64,000 nucleotides of DNA, taken from NCBI RefSeq assembly GCF_965363235.1, contig NC_134843.1, forward strand, positions 94,707,795 to 94,771,794. The letters are read 5' to 3'. The notes beneath the pieces are model-generated. The model was not told the origin of the DNA, made no database searches, and was given only the letters and a program-made list of their open reading frames with translations. The stretch's first letter is position 1. Each line of letters starts with the position of its first letter. Positions 46,001 through 57,165 of the stretch are shown piece after piece. The position numbers and the translations under genes are program-made. This DNA is from Mytilus galloprovincialis. Its lineage: Eukaryota > Mollusca > Bivalvia > Mytilida > Mytilidae.

Positions 46001-49000
46001 AGATAAATTTTTGTTGTTTTTACCGTAATGTCATGATAAAAGTTTTGTGAACTTTAAATTCTTTCACTTGATTGAGAACAATACTATAATAGTTTTGTGT
46101 TTGTACCCTCCACAACGATTCCCAGTCTCCAGGAGTTAATTTACGTTCAACATTATGTTTTATGTGATAGGTATAATACTACAATAGGCGAATAAAATAT
46201 CAGAAAATAAGTTATAACCCCACATTAATTCTGTGTACTAAGTAAAGATATTTATTTTTGTAAGCATTATACTAAATGTCAGTTAAAAATAGGTTGCTCA
46301 TTGCTGAAGGTCGTGTAATTTTTGTCAATTGATGATTAGAAAACTGACTTTTTATTACCAACTCGTAAACGTTTACTTATTTGGCAAACTGGTACCCATC
46401 ATTCTCTGTTCTTTCCTTTTTATACGGTGATGTTTCTTTTCCACCTCCTATGGTTATACTGCGAGCACTATTGGTATCTTCTTAATTCTTTTTTTTTTAC
46501 AACATCCATGTATCTTTCCCGTTCGGGGATTATAACAAAGACAGCTATGATTTTTATTAATAATTCGTAATGGGAATCCTCCTCAAACTACCTCTTTCGT
46601 CCTTTTTTCACGTTATTGAAAAAGACTGAATTTAAGTATGACTGTCTACGAGACTATGCTATCCATAAAGATCAAAGAAAAGAGATGTGAACATTTACAT
46701 GTCACAATGTTTAACCTGCAGAAATCGTGTTTAAAGTCTTTCTCTGCCTATTAATACAATATTTCTTGCATTATTATTTTTCAGTCACCAATCAATATAC
46801 TAAGCGCTAAAGGAGCCTACATCGAACCTTTACCGAAAAGTAGAGTCCGGATAGACTCACTAAAGAAACCATTTGGGAATGGGTAAGTTGTATTTGATTA
46901 AAGTTAATCAGAGAGCATCATGTATAATTGAACATTTGTTGCTAACGGGTATTACATTCAGCTAATTAAAGAAAAATGAAGAAGTTTCTTGACATTAAAT
47001 TCTTTGTCTGTACTCTTTATGGGTAAAACGTGCACCCTCCTGTACATTGTTGTGTTCGCAGCATGACAACATTCTCACTTTGCATCACTGCCTAACTACG
47101 ACCTCAACTATAAGATGACAAACTTTTTAAAAAGCTATTACTTTTATGTCGTATATCCCCCACGTCAAGAATGTGACAATAAACTGATTTCATCATGACC
47201 ATAATCTTGATACCTAAGGAATGACCACTCAAGGTCTCATTTATTTTGGTCGTTCATATCGATGTCAATATTATGGAAGCGTATAGTTAGCGACGATAGT
47301 AAAAACAATATTGGAATTGAACTTTTTACAAAGTCGTTTGTTTTGTCATATCAAATCTTAACACTTCTACTTGAACTCGAAATTTTAACATTTGCTTGCA
47401 TTATTGACTTTTTAAACATTTTGAAATCTATGTACCAAGTTCGTTTTCGTACAATATAAAACCTTACATTTCAATATTTGTTTGTGTATATTAACATCGG
47501 TAAAATCTGCATTCTCATATGGGATACCACAATATTTCGAAACTTTCATTTAAAAAACATAAAAATATAGAATAACTGTACAATGGTTTTCCTACCAAAA
47601 CAGGTGAAAGGCTAAATCAATTATCAATTTGCGGAGAATTAGCGTAGAAAAATGAAAACAAGTTTTGTCAAATCTGGCTCATCTGGCTATGCATTGGGAA
47701 AGAAAATCCTTAGTGCATTTAAATTCATCATATTTGTAATAATAATTTAACTTAAAATGAATTAAAACTTTGAACTAAAAAGCAATTTTTGATGTTTCAT
47801 TTACGTGTATACGATCATTAAATTATTATTTATCAAAATCGTCAAAATTTGCACCCAATGTCTTAAGTGGTATTTGAATTAAACTTAGTTCTAGCTATAA
47901 CATTATTTAATTTGTTTCAATTAAATATCAGTCTAATACACTTATTAGCGCCCCCAAATTATTGAAAAAAAATAGAATTGAAATTTCCTCATTCATTTTG
48001 TAATTGAAATGCATTAGTCCATGCTATCTTTTGATACCTTCACTTATAAAACACCTAAAACGTATATATGTACTAAAGGGCGTAAAAAGTAGCTTCAAAA
48101 GTAGGAAATTTTAATGTGGGTCGAGGAAGATAAAAGCGAACAGAAAATAATAAGCGTGAATAACCTTGGTGCACTCCATATTTAAACCCAACTCTGTCGT
48201 GAGAAATATACATTTCTGTTTGTGAGATCGTATATCCCTTTTGAAATTATTATCAAACTATTGTTGATTTTTTATTGAATTTTATCAATTTATAGTAACA
48301 GTTGTATGAGTGTATCCTGTATGCGATTCCAAAAGGCTTCCCATTATTAGAATAATAAAGAATCGAGCAAATTAATTTCACGTTTATTTCCTATTCAGAA
48401 TTTAATTGTAAATATAAAATCTTTTTTTTTTCAGGCATGCTTTGAGTTTTGATTTTAAAACGACGTCCTTAAGTGGTGTTTTATTTTACTTGAACAATGC
48501 AAATACCAAAGAATTTGTTGGAGTTGAGATAGCATCCGGCTTTTTGACATATCATATAAAATGTCGTCGTCTAGAAGCCGTGTTGACAGTGGCCGCTGCC
48601 AAGGTCGACGATGGAAAATGGCATAGTGTAAGTTTATCATTGAAATAAGGAGAGATATTATGATTGCCAAAAGACAATTAGCCACCACGAAGATTAAAGC
48701 AATTATAGGTCACTGTACGGCCTTTAACAACGACGAAATCTATAGTCAGCTTTGATAGACCAAGGCATGAAAAATGTGAAAAAAAAATCAAATGAGAAAA
48801 CTAACGGCCTGATTTATACAATACACAAATTACGAAAACTAAATGACAGACTTGAACCACCTACAACCAGCTGAATAACTGGTTCTTGCCTTGGGACAAG
48901 CAAATAAAGAATGCTATGTGGTTAAACATGTTTGAGGTTATTTTCTTTCATATTTAAGGAAAGTTGTCTCGTATATATTAATCATAGGTCTGTCTTCATC

Positions 49001-52000
49001 GAATTGAAAGTCATTTTCTAACTACGTTCTTAGGTATTTCACAAAATATGGAAATGACCAAAATATCAATACATATCATCAGAATTTCCTTAGTAAAGAT
49101 GGCTAAAATAGATGTTCGAAGTAAGTTACGAAAAAGTTGTAACTTTCCTTACAACAAAAATCAAAATATACATCCTGTTATATATTTTGACTTTCAGTTC
49201 CTTTTAGCTTGATAATGGATTCTAAAGACGTGAATAAATGCATTAAAATGAACATTCATAACCTGAATTATGTACGTTTACTCCCAGTCTGTATATTTGT
49301 GCTGTTATTTTTTACAGATTGTGTTCAGACGGAAGAGGAAGCGTGGACGTTTGATTGTTGATGGTAAACATTATTTCCAGAACTATAGAATTGCTTGTGA
49401 CACTGAAGGATTTGCCTCCATGACGTTGGGTGGTATTCATCCTAGTGATGCAGATTTCGTCGATAGTTTCGAGGTATGAATAACTTAATATTGTAGCATA
49501 ATATGATTAGTAACAATTTATACTCATACTCTTCAGTGGCGTAGCAAGGTCATTTTAACATGTACGCCCGAAACTCGGCAAGGAGTCTAACGGCCCAAAA
49601 TGGGTCAGATCAAAGCACCGGTTGGTAGTGGGCTCGAGGGGGCGAAACCCCGAAAAGCTAACGAGTTATCGATAATGAGATACCTTTTCTGTCGTTAAAA
49701 ACTCACCAATAGCAACATACTTTAGAATCTAAATCACGGTGTATGTTTGTTTACGGTCTGTACGTCAGACCAAATTTCATGACAATCTATGAAGGTTTTT
49801 AAAATATATAAAAACAAAATCGCTGACCGTCTGTTAATTGCGCAAAGATAAGTCCGTTTGTCAGTATGATACTGAAAAATGAACGAAAAAAAACACTTTC
49901 AAAAGTTTGCTTCAGACATAAAATCATTAAAAACTTCTGCTAAAACATAAAATTCGACGTAGGTTTGACAAAGTAAATGACGTTTAACAAACTAGACTGA
50001 AACTAATTGTTAATTGCAAAACAAAATCCTTTTATCCGTAAAATACGTGAAAATTTAACATATAATTCCACCTTATATAATAATGCTTTATATTCACTGG
50101 ATGAGAGAAATGGTATTTTTTACAATTTTTTTTACAATTTTTTTATATACATGTACATGTATTGAGATTTTCTTTTCTCTGTCGGTGTCATAACGGAATT
50201 CCATTTGTGACTTCTACTCTATTTACTAACAAATCTGACGGCAGATTGGAAAAACAAAGAGCATTCGGTGGAATTAAATGTATATATCATGCTTACAAGG
50301 AGTATTTGCCAAAAATACCGATTGAGAGGGGGAAAATTCAATCGCCTAACGGATCTGAAAATTGCTAACCTTTGAACCGGTATGTTTGGCAGTTACCTCT
50401 AGTAGGCATGATATGTTTGTAAAAAAAACATCATTATGCTCCGGATATATTTTTGATCACAAACAAACTTCTATCAAATTTCCGTAAATTTCATGGAAAC
50501 TTACCCACATACTGTACTAGATATTGACGCCGCCGACAAAATTGAGGATTGCTATGTCACAAGTTCGACAAAAGTGCAAACCACATAATATCAAATTTCA
50601 GCAGATAATAGTTTGCTTTAAACAAAGGGATTCACAGTAGTTTCAGACTTTAAGAAAAAACAAAAATCAAGTGTACGCACGGGCGTTTTGACGTAAACGT
50701 AGCTACGCGCCTGCTCTTTGTCTACCTAAATGCAAAACATATATATTTGACAATCTTAAGATCCGTCAAGATACATACTGGATCTTTATCGGTCATTTTA
50801 TCGCATTGCATATTCTAACTATTTTGTTAAAAGTGAAGGAAAATCACAAAAAAAAACAACGATTTCAAACCAATTAACTATGATTACGCCCGTTAAAATC
50901 TATGACATCACTACACACACGGGCATATCGAACGAGTTCAAGTTGGGATATATAAAGAACTGTTTGTTTAAACAAGTAATATGAAACCAAACAAATAATA
51001 GTCTACCCTGTTTTGGAAATAATTTTTCGTATCATTAGCTTCAGTTATAACATATATAAAAATAGCCCAAACTGGAGAGGATGTCGCAGTGGCGGATCCA
51101 GAACTTTTCATGAGGATGGTAATTTCCGTTCTTCGATTAGAAATCTTTATTAGTTTTGGTCATGGCGGTGTTTTTCTTGTGACGTCATTTTGCCTTCGTA
51201 TCTTTTTGCACTTTGGCTAATTATAACTTAACAAGGACGTTATCGAACAAAATGTATAAAACCACATATTTATTAAACAATTTCATGGCACGTGGCATAC
51301 TATATTTATATGTACTTTCGTTGCACTGTATGTTAAATGTCACTTTTTGACACGTTTCATCAAATTAACTCTCAATAATGTTCGTTAACATAAATTCAAT
51401 GCTATTTTAAAATCGTATATACAGTTCTTATATTTAAGTACGTTTAATCAATCAGTTATTTAAATGAAGGACTTCAATAAATTGGCTAATTGAAAAAAGT
51501 AAATTAACTTTGTATGTCAAAGTGTCAAAATAATATTCAATACACATTATGATCATTTATATTTAAAAGTATTGATTTTCATGATCTTGAAAATTGACAC
51601 TTGCTTTGGTGTTAATTTGGTCATAAACAGTGCTTCAAAATCGAAACCTTGCAATGAAAATGTCAGTATTCAAATTTAAACAATATTAAATCCGCCCATA
51701 GACATCATAATTGAAATACGACAGCATTCATAAAAGTTCCCCATTTTTTAGTGTTTTAAATTTTACATAGTTTATACTTGCCAGCTGTCAAATAACAAAT
51801 ATTTAATAACAGACACATTTACAAAAATACTAGTTTTGCTGAAACGTTTTATTCAAAGTATATATTTTATCAAAACTTAATTCGGGCACTCTTCAGTTCA
51901 AATGCAGGTTTTGTATATCTGTTTTAATTTAAATTACAATAGGATTCTTCCTCCTTTGTATAACAATTTTCCTATAGTATCCTTATTTTTGTTTTGTCAA

Positions 52001-53015
52001 CATATATCGTCTCAAACCTTCATTGGCTAAAATTTGATTATAACGTCGAACTTTCCTTGAATTTGCTATTGTGACGTCTTGAAAAAAGGCGACAATGACT
52101 GATTGCGTCATATTGAAAGCACGCATCTGTTTGCAGATCATTCGAAAAGTAGGATTTGTGCATTGCATATCTTCTGTAAATCATTGTCCACCTCCAAATC
52201 TCGTGCGATAGGATATTTATCCACTATCGACAGTTAGTCCCGCTTCAGGTAAAAGTTTTTGGTCGAGGTAGTTTTCGATGAAGTTAAAGTCCAATCAACT
52301 TGAAACTTAGGAAACATATTCCCTATGATATAATCTTTCTAATATTAATGCCAAATTAGTGATTTTATCCCATTTCACGGTCCACTGAACATAAAAAATG
52401 ATAGTTCAGATGGGGCATCCGTGTACTTGGGACACATTCTTGTTTTTGAATATTTAAAGTTTAACTGTCGAAAGTGAATAAATATCGTAATGCGTTGTGG
52501 TGGAATATGTTTCTTTAATGATTTTGGGACGGTGTGCAGACAATTAGAGTCCTGTTCTTTCGAATGACCTGCAAAAAAGATGTATTCTCTCTACGTGACG
52601 TCAACAGGCATGGTCGCCTTTTCTCATGACTTCACAATAGGAATTTCAGAGGAAAGCCAGAACATTTTAAATTTAAAAAACGTCATAAATGAATTTTGAC
52701 CAATGAAAAACCGATATCAAACGAATCACACGCTGATTGAATAAGAATAATCAACAGTTCAGGAAAGGGATACTTCGATTAAGAGAAATATATATGTATC
52801 ACTTAGTTGGTGTGTAGACTGTGTTGGAAGTCTTATTTTTGATATATCTATAATTAATAACTAACAGTATTGTACATTACAAGGTTTACAATTCAATATC
52901 ATTTGTTTATTTTTAGGGTAAACCTGGACATTTCGAAGGTTGTATCAAGAATGTAGACAATACAGCTGGTATACTGACTTTGCCTAAATACACTGGTGTT
53001 TCCGAATGTGAGTAA
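40013..53015 (+). CDS. Small secreted protein with one laminin G-like domain
   Basis: Five exons: 40013-40105, 46785-46882, 48435-48627, 49318-49473, 52917-53015. All junctions are GT-AG and phases agree (0, 2, 0, 0), giving 212 residues. Residues 1-23 look like a signal peptide with core MIAHFLIMIEIV. Residues about 40-212 follow the laminin G fold: a strand-rich SFDFKTTSLSGVLFYL (68-83), DDGKWHS (122-128), LIVDG (140-144), and FEGCIKNV (186-193) with the usual late cysteine pair Cys189/Cys211. Other cysteines are 30, 107 and 155. A basic run, RRKRKRGR (132-139), sits where laminin G domains often bind heparin or glycans; it also resembles a furin site. The end is uncertain: GAATGTGAGTAA contains stop TAA at 53013 but also the strong donor GTGAGT at 53008, so more exons may follow. 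Introns hold many repeats. Ligand and process are unknown. Confidence 0.8.
40754..40955 (+). repeat. Family E copy in laminin G intron 1
   Basis: GACTGTCATATAAGTGAGAG, AAAACCAGGTTCAATCCACC, TGCCTGTACCAAACTAGG, AAATGACAGTTAATGTCC, TTTGATTTTGCCATTTGATT, AGGGACTTTCCG, AATTTTCCTCGGAG, TTTTTGTGATTTTAC. Nearly complete. Confidence 0.8.
41724..41856. repeat. Degenerate tandem motif ACAGTATTTGATGCTGGCT
   Basis: Copies at 41724, 41784 and 41831 (60 and 47 apart), with GACCAC/TACTACC/GAGCC continuations. Intron 1 of the laminin G gene. Confidence 0.45.
43265..43360 (+). repeat. Family B copy in laminin G intron 1
   Basis: AAGTAGATGTGGTATGATAG, CCATTAAGAAAACTCTCCAC, AAAAGACCAAAATGACATAG. A weaker fragment lies at 42110-42150 (GATGAGGTATGATTGCTAAT GAGACAAG). 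Confidence 0.7.
44287..44312. repeat. Poly-T tract
   Basis: A run of about 22 T within intron 1. Confidence 0.8.
44690..44785. repeat. Compound microsatellite
   Basis: Consecutive (TTTC)n, (TTTG)n, T-run, (TATG)n, (TTTG)n and (TTC)n blocks in intron 1. Confidence 0.8.
44960..45425. repeat. Cluster of ATGCGTTT/AAACATGC palindromic motifs
   Basis: Within 460 bases there are at least fifteen variants of AAACATG, AACGCATG, GCATGTTTT or TTTTACATG on both strands. They include ATGCGTTTC-GG-GAAACGCAT (44969-44988), and pairs such as ACACGCG/CGCGTGT-like and CATACGAAAAACATGC. It starts with CGTAAAACATGCGTTTC and ends AAAACATACGAAAAACATGC, roughly inverse ends. No open frame. It looks like a fold-back repeat made of a diversified palindrome. 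Confidence 0.55.
48645..48800 (+). repeat. Family B copy in laminin G intron 3
   Basis: AGGAGAGATATTATGATTGC, CAAAAGACAATTAGCC, 'TTATAGGTCACTGTACGGCC', TTTAACAACGACGAAATC, and CTAACGGCCTGATTTAT. It begins 17 bases after the exon 3 donor. This copy shows the longer form of the family. Confidence 0.75.
49534..50713. mobile_element. hAT-like non-autonomous element in laminin G intron 4
   Basis: Left end CAGTGGCGTAGC and right end GCTACGCGCCTG are inverse copies with two mismatches, and further in ACGCCCG (near 49563) pairs with CGGGCGT (near 50680). The element is flanked by CTCTT on both sides (49529-49533 and 50714-50718). CAGTGGCGTAG-type ends are typical of hAT elements; the usual duplication is 8 bp, and here only 5 bases match. 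Base composition is less AT-rich than its surroundings. No transposase; the 68-codon frame at 50162-50368 has no recognised motif. Confidence 0.7.
51087..51240 (+). mobile_element. Left end of a second hAT-like element
   Basis: CAGTGGCGGATCCAGAAC at 51087 is a classic hAT-type terminus. I could not find the matching right end (CTGGATCCGCCACTG) in the window, so the element is truncated or its other end has diverged. The right limit given is arbitrary. Confidence 0.45.
52015..52712. repeat. Fold-back repeat with about 140-bp arms
   Basis: 52015-52153 and 52549-52712 are diverged inverse copies. Paired landmarks: CATTGG / CCAATG, TATTGTGACGTC / GACTTCACAATA, AAAGGCGAC / GTCGCCTTT, GATCATTCGAAA / TTTCGAATGACC. 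The loop contains a family G repeat (52239-52444), which probably inserted later. The minus-strand frame 51983-52168 is in the left arm and is not a gene. Confidence 0.6.
52239..52444 (+). repeat. Interspersed repeat family G, copy 2
   Basis: CCGCTTCAGGTAAAAGTTTT, AAAGTCCAATCAACTTGAAA, TTCCCTATGATATAATC, ATTTCACGGTCCACTGAACA, GGGGCATCCGTGTACTT, GACACATTCTTGTT. Same direction as 8967-9230. Confidence 0.8.
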
Positions 53016-53876
53016 TCCCGATGTGAACTGAAATGAGATTTGAATGATTATCTCAAATATAATGTGTTCATAGGCAATGATCTCACTAGTAAAACAAATC
53101 TACTCTACGTTTTTACTTTGTGTCGTACTTTGCTGCTTTGAGTAAGAGAGAATATGAAGGATGAAATTTCCAATATGGCGTAAATAGAGGACCAAAGACA
53201 TGCGCATACGCGATTTTACAGTGGTCAACTAGAGGATACAATGTGACATGACAAGTTTTCTGCTGACTGCAACCATTACCTTGTGCACATTATTTGTCAT
53301 CGTGAACCTCGAGTCGTGAACGTATTCATCCATCTGTTTTCTCATTGATATGATATAATTTGGTGCCGATAATTCATGACATTCTGAACTTGTCGAATAC
53401 AACTACAGACAATTGCAAAATGCTGCCAAACATTTTATTTTCAATGATATTCATTGTTTGTTTTTCTGCAGCATCTCTATGATACTCAATCATTGCATCA
53501 TCATTATTTTTAATTCGATTAACATGATCCGCATGTGTAATCTTAAATTTATGTTATTGCTATGTAACAGTCGTTGCCATCTATGTTTGATATACAACTG
53601 CTTTTTAGAAAATTCGGAAGGGATGATCACCAGTATATTAATTGTATTTTATAGGAACACTTGTAATACTGATGAATAGATAGTATTATTTCTGTTTGTT
53701 AATATAATACCAAACAGTATTATATAAACGTATAATAAGCTCTTTCGATTTTGCGCGCATAATACGTGTTTCTTGACCGTATTACGTACAGACACCAGGT
53801 TCGACCTAGACCAAAATTCTGAAAATTCATATAAAAAAATAGGGGCAAAAATGAATTTTGGCTTGCTCTAGGTAGT
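53016..53876. other. Downstream of the laminin G exon 5
   Basis: Either 3' untranslated sequence or intron, depending on whether the donor at 53008 is used. No close AATAAA; the nearest good one is CAATAAAG near 54197. The 88-codon frame 53413-53679 shows no motif. Confidence 0.35.
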
Positions 53877-53990
53877 ATAAAAAGAAAAATCCAAAACGAA
53901 ATGTATGTAATCAAATGGCAAAAACAAAAACTCAAACACATCAAACGAATGGATAACGATTGTCATATTCCTGACTTGGTACATTATGAC
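53877..53990 (-). repeat. Family E, inverse copy
   Basis: AAATCCAAAACGAAATGTAT, GTAATCAAATGGCAAAAACA, AAAACTCAAACACATC, ACGATTGTCATATTCCTGAC, TTGGTAC. Confidence 0.7.
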
Positions 53991-54837
53991 TCTTGTGATG
54001 GGTAAATTATAGATGTATCTCAACAATGGAACGTAATAGTTTGATATGTTATAACCTGGGACTGATTTTTGCCAATGCATAAATTGTCACTTTATGAAAT
54101 ATGTTTGTATAAACACATGTAAACAAAAACTAAAGTTATTGATTGTTATTTTTGTTATTATTTGTGCTTTTGATGTTATTTTGTGTTACTTTGATCAATA
54201 AAGATTTGTTGTTGTTGAAATCTATTATGTTCTGTAATTTGTATTAGGAATAAGTGATTCAACCAAATAGTTCTTATGCGACGCATTTGGATTTTTTGCA
54301 ATTTGAAATGAAAGGACAAATAAAATGAAAAAAAAAACACTTTATCAATTACATACGTCCGACGCGGTTATCTGGATATGCATTCACATTTAATTTATTT
54401 GAGTACCAGTCACATACATTTTTACAACTGAACAATTGTAGAAATAAGAACTCTATTTAAAACAATCATGACAGTTTAGACACCGTAACAAGTCAGACAA
54501 ACAATACAAACAATATCTTAAATTGGTGACCAATAAAGAATAGAAAAAAAACACAACTAGTCAGTTTGTACAGTAAAAATACATTTAATCTAATCCAGTG
54601 TTCAAGGTACGTATACATAGTGGAAATCAAACTCGGAGCCAGAAGGTGATAAATACATTGCAACAATTGGTAAAATCTATTATTGCTTCCATTCTCTTGA
54701 ACTGAATTGTAAGGCGACTGTCCATCTTGAATTTTAAAGAAGCAGATACCAATTGATCTAGATCTTGAATTAAATGTGCAAATTTGGAGAGTAGTATGTA
54801 ATTTATTTGTGAGACTTTAATGGTATTATAGAAATAA

Positions 54838-55080
54838 AAGCAACAGTAGTATGCCACTGTCCAAAGTCATAAATCGATTGAGAGTAAACAAAAACGAGTC
54901 CCAAATGAAAACCGAGGGAAACAAATCAACTATAAGATGAATACAAAGGAACAACATAAACACTGAAGTGCAACAAAAACAAACGACAAAGCAACACACA
55001 CAGAAACGAACTATAAGATAACAACTACCATTTTCCTGACTTTGCACAGGACATTTTAAGAAAAAATGGTGGGTTGAACA
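54838..55080 (-). repeat. Family D, inverse copy
   Basis: AGCAACAGTAGTATGCCACT, AAAGTCATAAATCGATTGAG, ACCGAGGGAAACAAATC, GAAGTGCAACAAAAACAAAC, ACGAACTATAAGATAACAAC, TTTTCCTGACTTTGCACAGG. Almost full length. Confidence 0.8.
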
Positions 55081-55255
55081 ATTAAGAATGATTTAGTCTT
55101 TACGGAGCAACAAAAGCATCACTGTCTCAAAAATGTCATCAAATATACAAGGTGTTGAATTTTGCAGACAACCGTGTTGTTTTCAAAACTTGTAAAATAA
55201 AGCAATGGCGCTCGTGTCAAACAGCTGGACGGCCAAGTCAATAATGACGTTTAGG

Positions 55256-55346
55256 ATGTGTTTGGACTTTTGATTTTGCCTTTTGATTTTTGATTTTCCT
55301 TTTTGAATTTTCCTCGGAGTTCAGTATTTTTGTGTTTTTACTTTTT
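55256..55346 (+). repeat. Family E tail
   Basis: GATGTGTTTGGACTTTTGAT TTTGCC, 'TTTGAATTTTCCTCGGAGTT', CAGTATTTTTGTG. Lies 180 bases right of an inverse family D copy. Confidence 0.75.
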
Positions 55347-56582
55347 AGTAGTACGATGGAATGATGCAGCTTAAATTTGTCGGATTTTTAAAGTTATATT
55401 TAGGACACAGTCGCTCCGATTTCTACATTTATGTCAACGTCAATGTGACAATTTTTGATTTCGCAATATGCCTTTCAAAAAGTTGACACTATTCACATAA
55501 AGACCATTTCTTTTCAAATTCAAAACATTTGCCGAAAATAATGTTCTTCTGAATGTTCAAGTCATATCCTTCTATGATCATCTTTTTGAAAATAAATGTC
55601 AAATTACATGATGAATGAATGAATAGAAGTAACACTTTATACGTTCGTTCGAAGCGTTCTTCTGGATTATCATCTTTATTTTTCTCATACTAGAAAATAC
55701 TGAGTCCCAAATGTAAATGTATTTTCTCGGAAAATTCGAATGTTGATAAATGGTGTGCTGTATAATAGATCCACAACATTACGATACAGTTAACAGCGTT
55801 AAGCGTTAAATAATTGTTGTAGCAGTTCTGACAATGGTATGATAGCAAAGCATACGGTTTACTTTTTTCCATTGATTCCCCCGTAACTTTTGCGACGCCA
55901 ATAATGAACACGACGTACATGTAGTCGTAGACAACTCTCTTATATGTGTTTTCTGGCTATACTTTGTCTAAGAAAACATGTCCGAAGTTTATCAATGGGA
56001 GGCGACTCAAAAATAATTTTGAGGAGAAGACTGGTATAAAGTTGTGTAACAACTAAATTAACTTCTAAATACATTACTCCGAAGGTCTTTCAAAAGCTGT
56101 ATTTTGTACATAAAGGGATGGCTGTTCTCTGATATGTAATTGATAAGCATTCTTTCGTTCTAAATATACATTGTAGGATAGCTATTGAAGTTAAAGCTAT
56201 TTTAATCAATTCGTCTGTCAGAATTATGATATTGTTCACATTATGTAAGTAATTGTTCACCATGTTTACCTAATAAACAGTACATTCAAAAGGGGTTAAT
56301 ATGTCATCGGTTTTAATCATTTTGCCATCATGACTTGATTGACCGGTATTTCCTGTATATGTTACTAATCATCACATAAATGTTGAACTTACATTGTCCC
56401 AGTGCTATGCCCTATTGACGTATATAAGCATTTAATTTAGCAACATGTAAGGTTTCGCATAGGAAAACACAAATACTACTTTCCTTTTTGAGTCGCATGC
56501 ATTCATGGCGTTTTACAGAAAGGTTGTTGTTGCAAAAATGCATTATTTACCTTTTACTCTTTTTATATCCGCTAAGATACCG
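55347..56582. other. Unassigned sequence
   Basis: No exon, RNA or repeat recognised. The 76-codon minus-strand frame 55690-55920 has no motif. Confidence 0.3.
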
Positions 56583-57165
56583 TTGTGAACTTTCCATTTC
56601 TTTGTAGCAACATTCCAGCAGCGCCTGCATACGGAGTATACATCTTTCAATTGATACGATATTCCCGGGCTTGTATTTTAAATCATGAATTCCTTGATAG
56701 AGGGTTGCTGATCACAAAGAAGCTATAAAACCAAAACTTCCAAATGGTGAAGTTGAAATCATCCCGTCGTAAATTTTACAAACGACATCACGAGTTAGTT
56801 GACCGTGATGGAATAACCGTTTCACAGATGATAGCGGATATGTACCTTATGTCGTAACTACAATCCACTTTCCCTTACACCGCGAATGTGATATACCGAA
56901 TTAAACTATTTATGGGGTTTGTAATAATATTAGCAACACGACGTGTGCAACATGTGGAGCAGGATCTGCTTACTCTTCTGGAGCACCTGAGATCACTCCA
57001 AGTTTTTGGTTGAGTTCGTTTTGCTTAGTCTTTAGTTTTCTATGTTGTGTCTTGTGTACTATTGTTTGCCTGTTTGTCTTTTTATGTTTTAGCCATGGCG
57101 TTGTCAGTTTATTTTCGATCTATGAGTTTTACTGTCCCTCTGGTATCTTTCGTTCCTCTTTTTTA
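56583..57165 (+). pseudogene. Family F, reverse-transcriptase 3' remnant and tail
   Basis: The frame starting near 56585 reads VNFPFLCS then NIPAAPAYGVYI and LIRYSRAC, a motif series I recognise from reverse-transcriptase proteins of mussel retroelements (possibly Penelope-like; family not certain). After a break it continues with KSSRRKFYKRHHELVDRDGI near 56757-56815. The 5' end starts abruptly, as in a truncated insertion, and frameshifts and stops separate the pieces. From about 56800 the tail matches 21320-21722. The 127-codon frame at 57047-57430 is tail plus flanking DNA, not a gene. Confidence 0.65.

Noticed and set aside
48455..48688. 77-codon minus-strand frame opposite exon 3
   Set aside because: Shadow of the laminin G exon on the plus strand, extending into a family B repeat.
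51983..52168. 61-codon minus-strand frame of helix-like composition
   Set aside because: Lies in the arm of a fold-back repeat; the partner arm has stops at equivalent positions.
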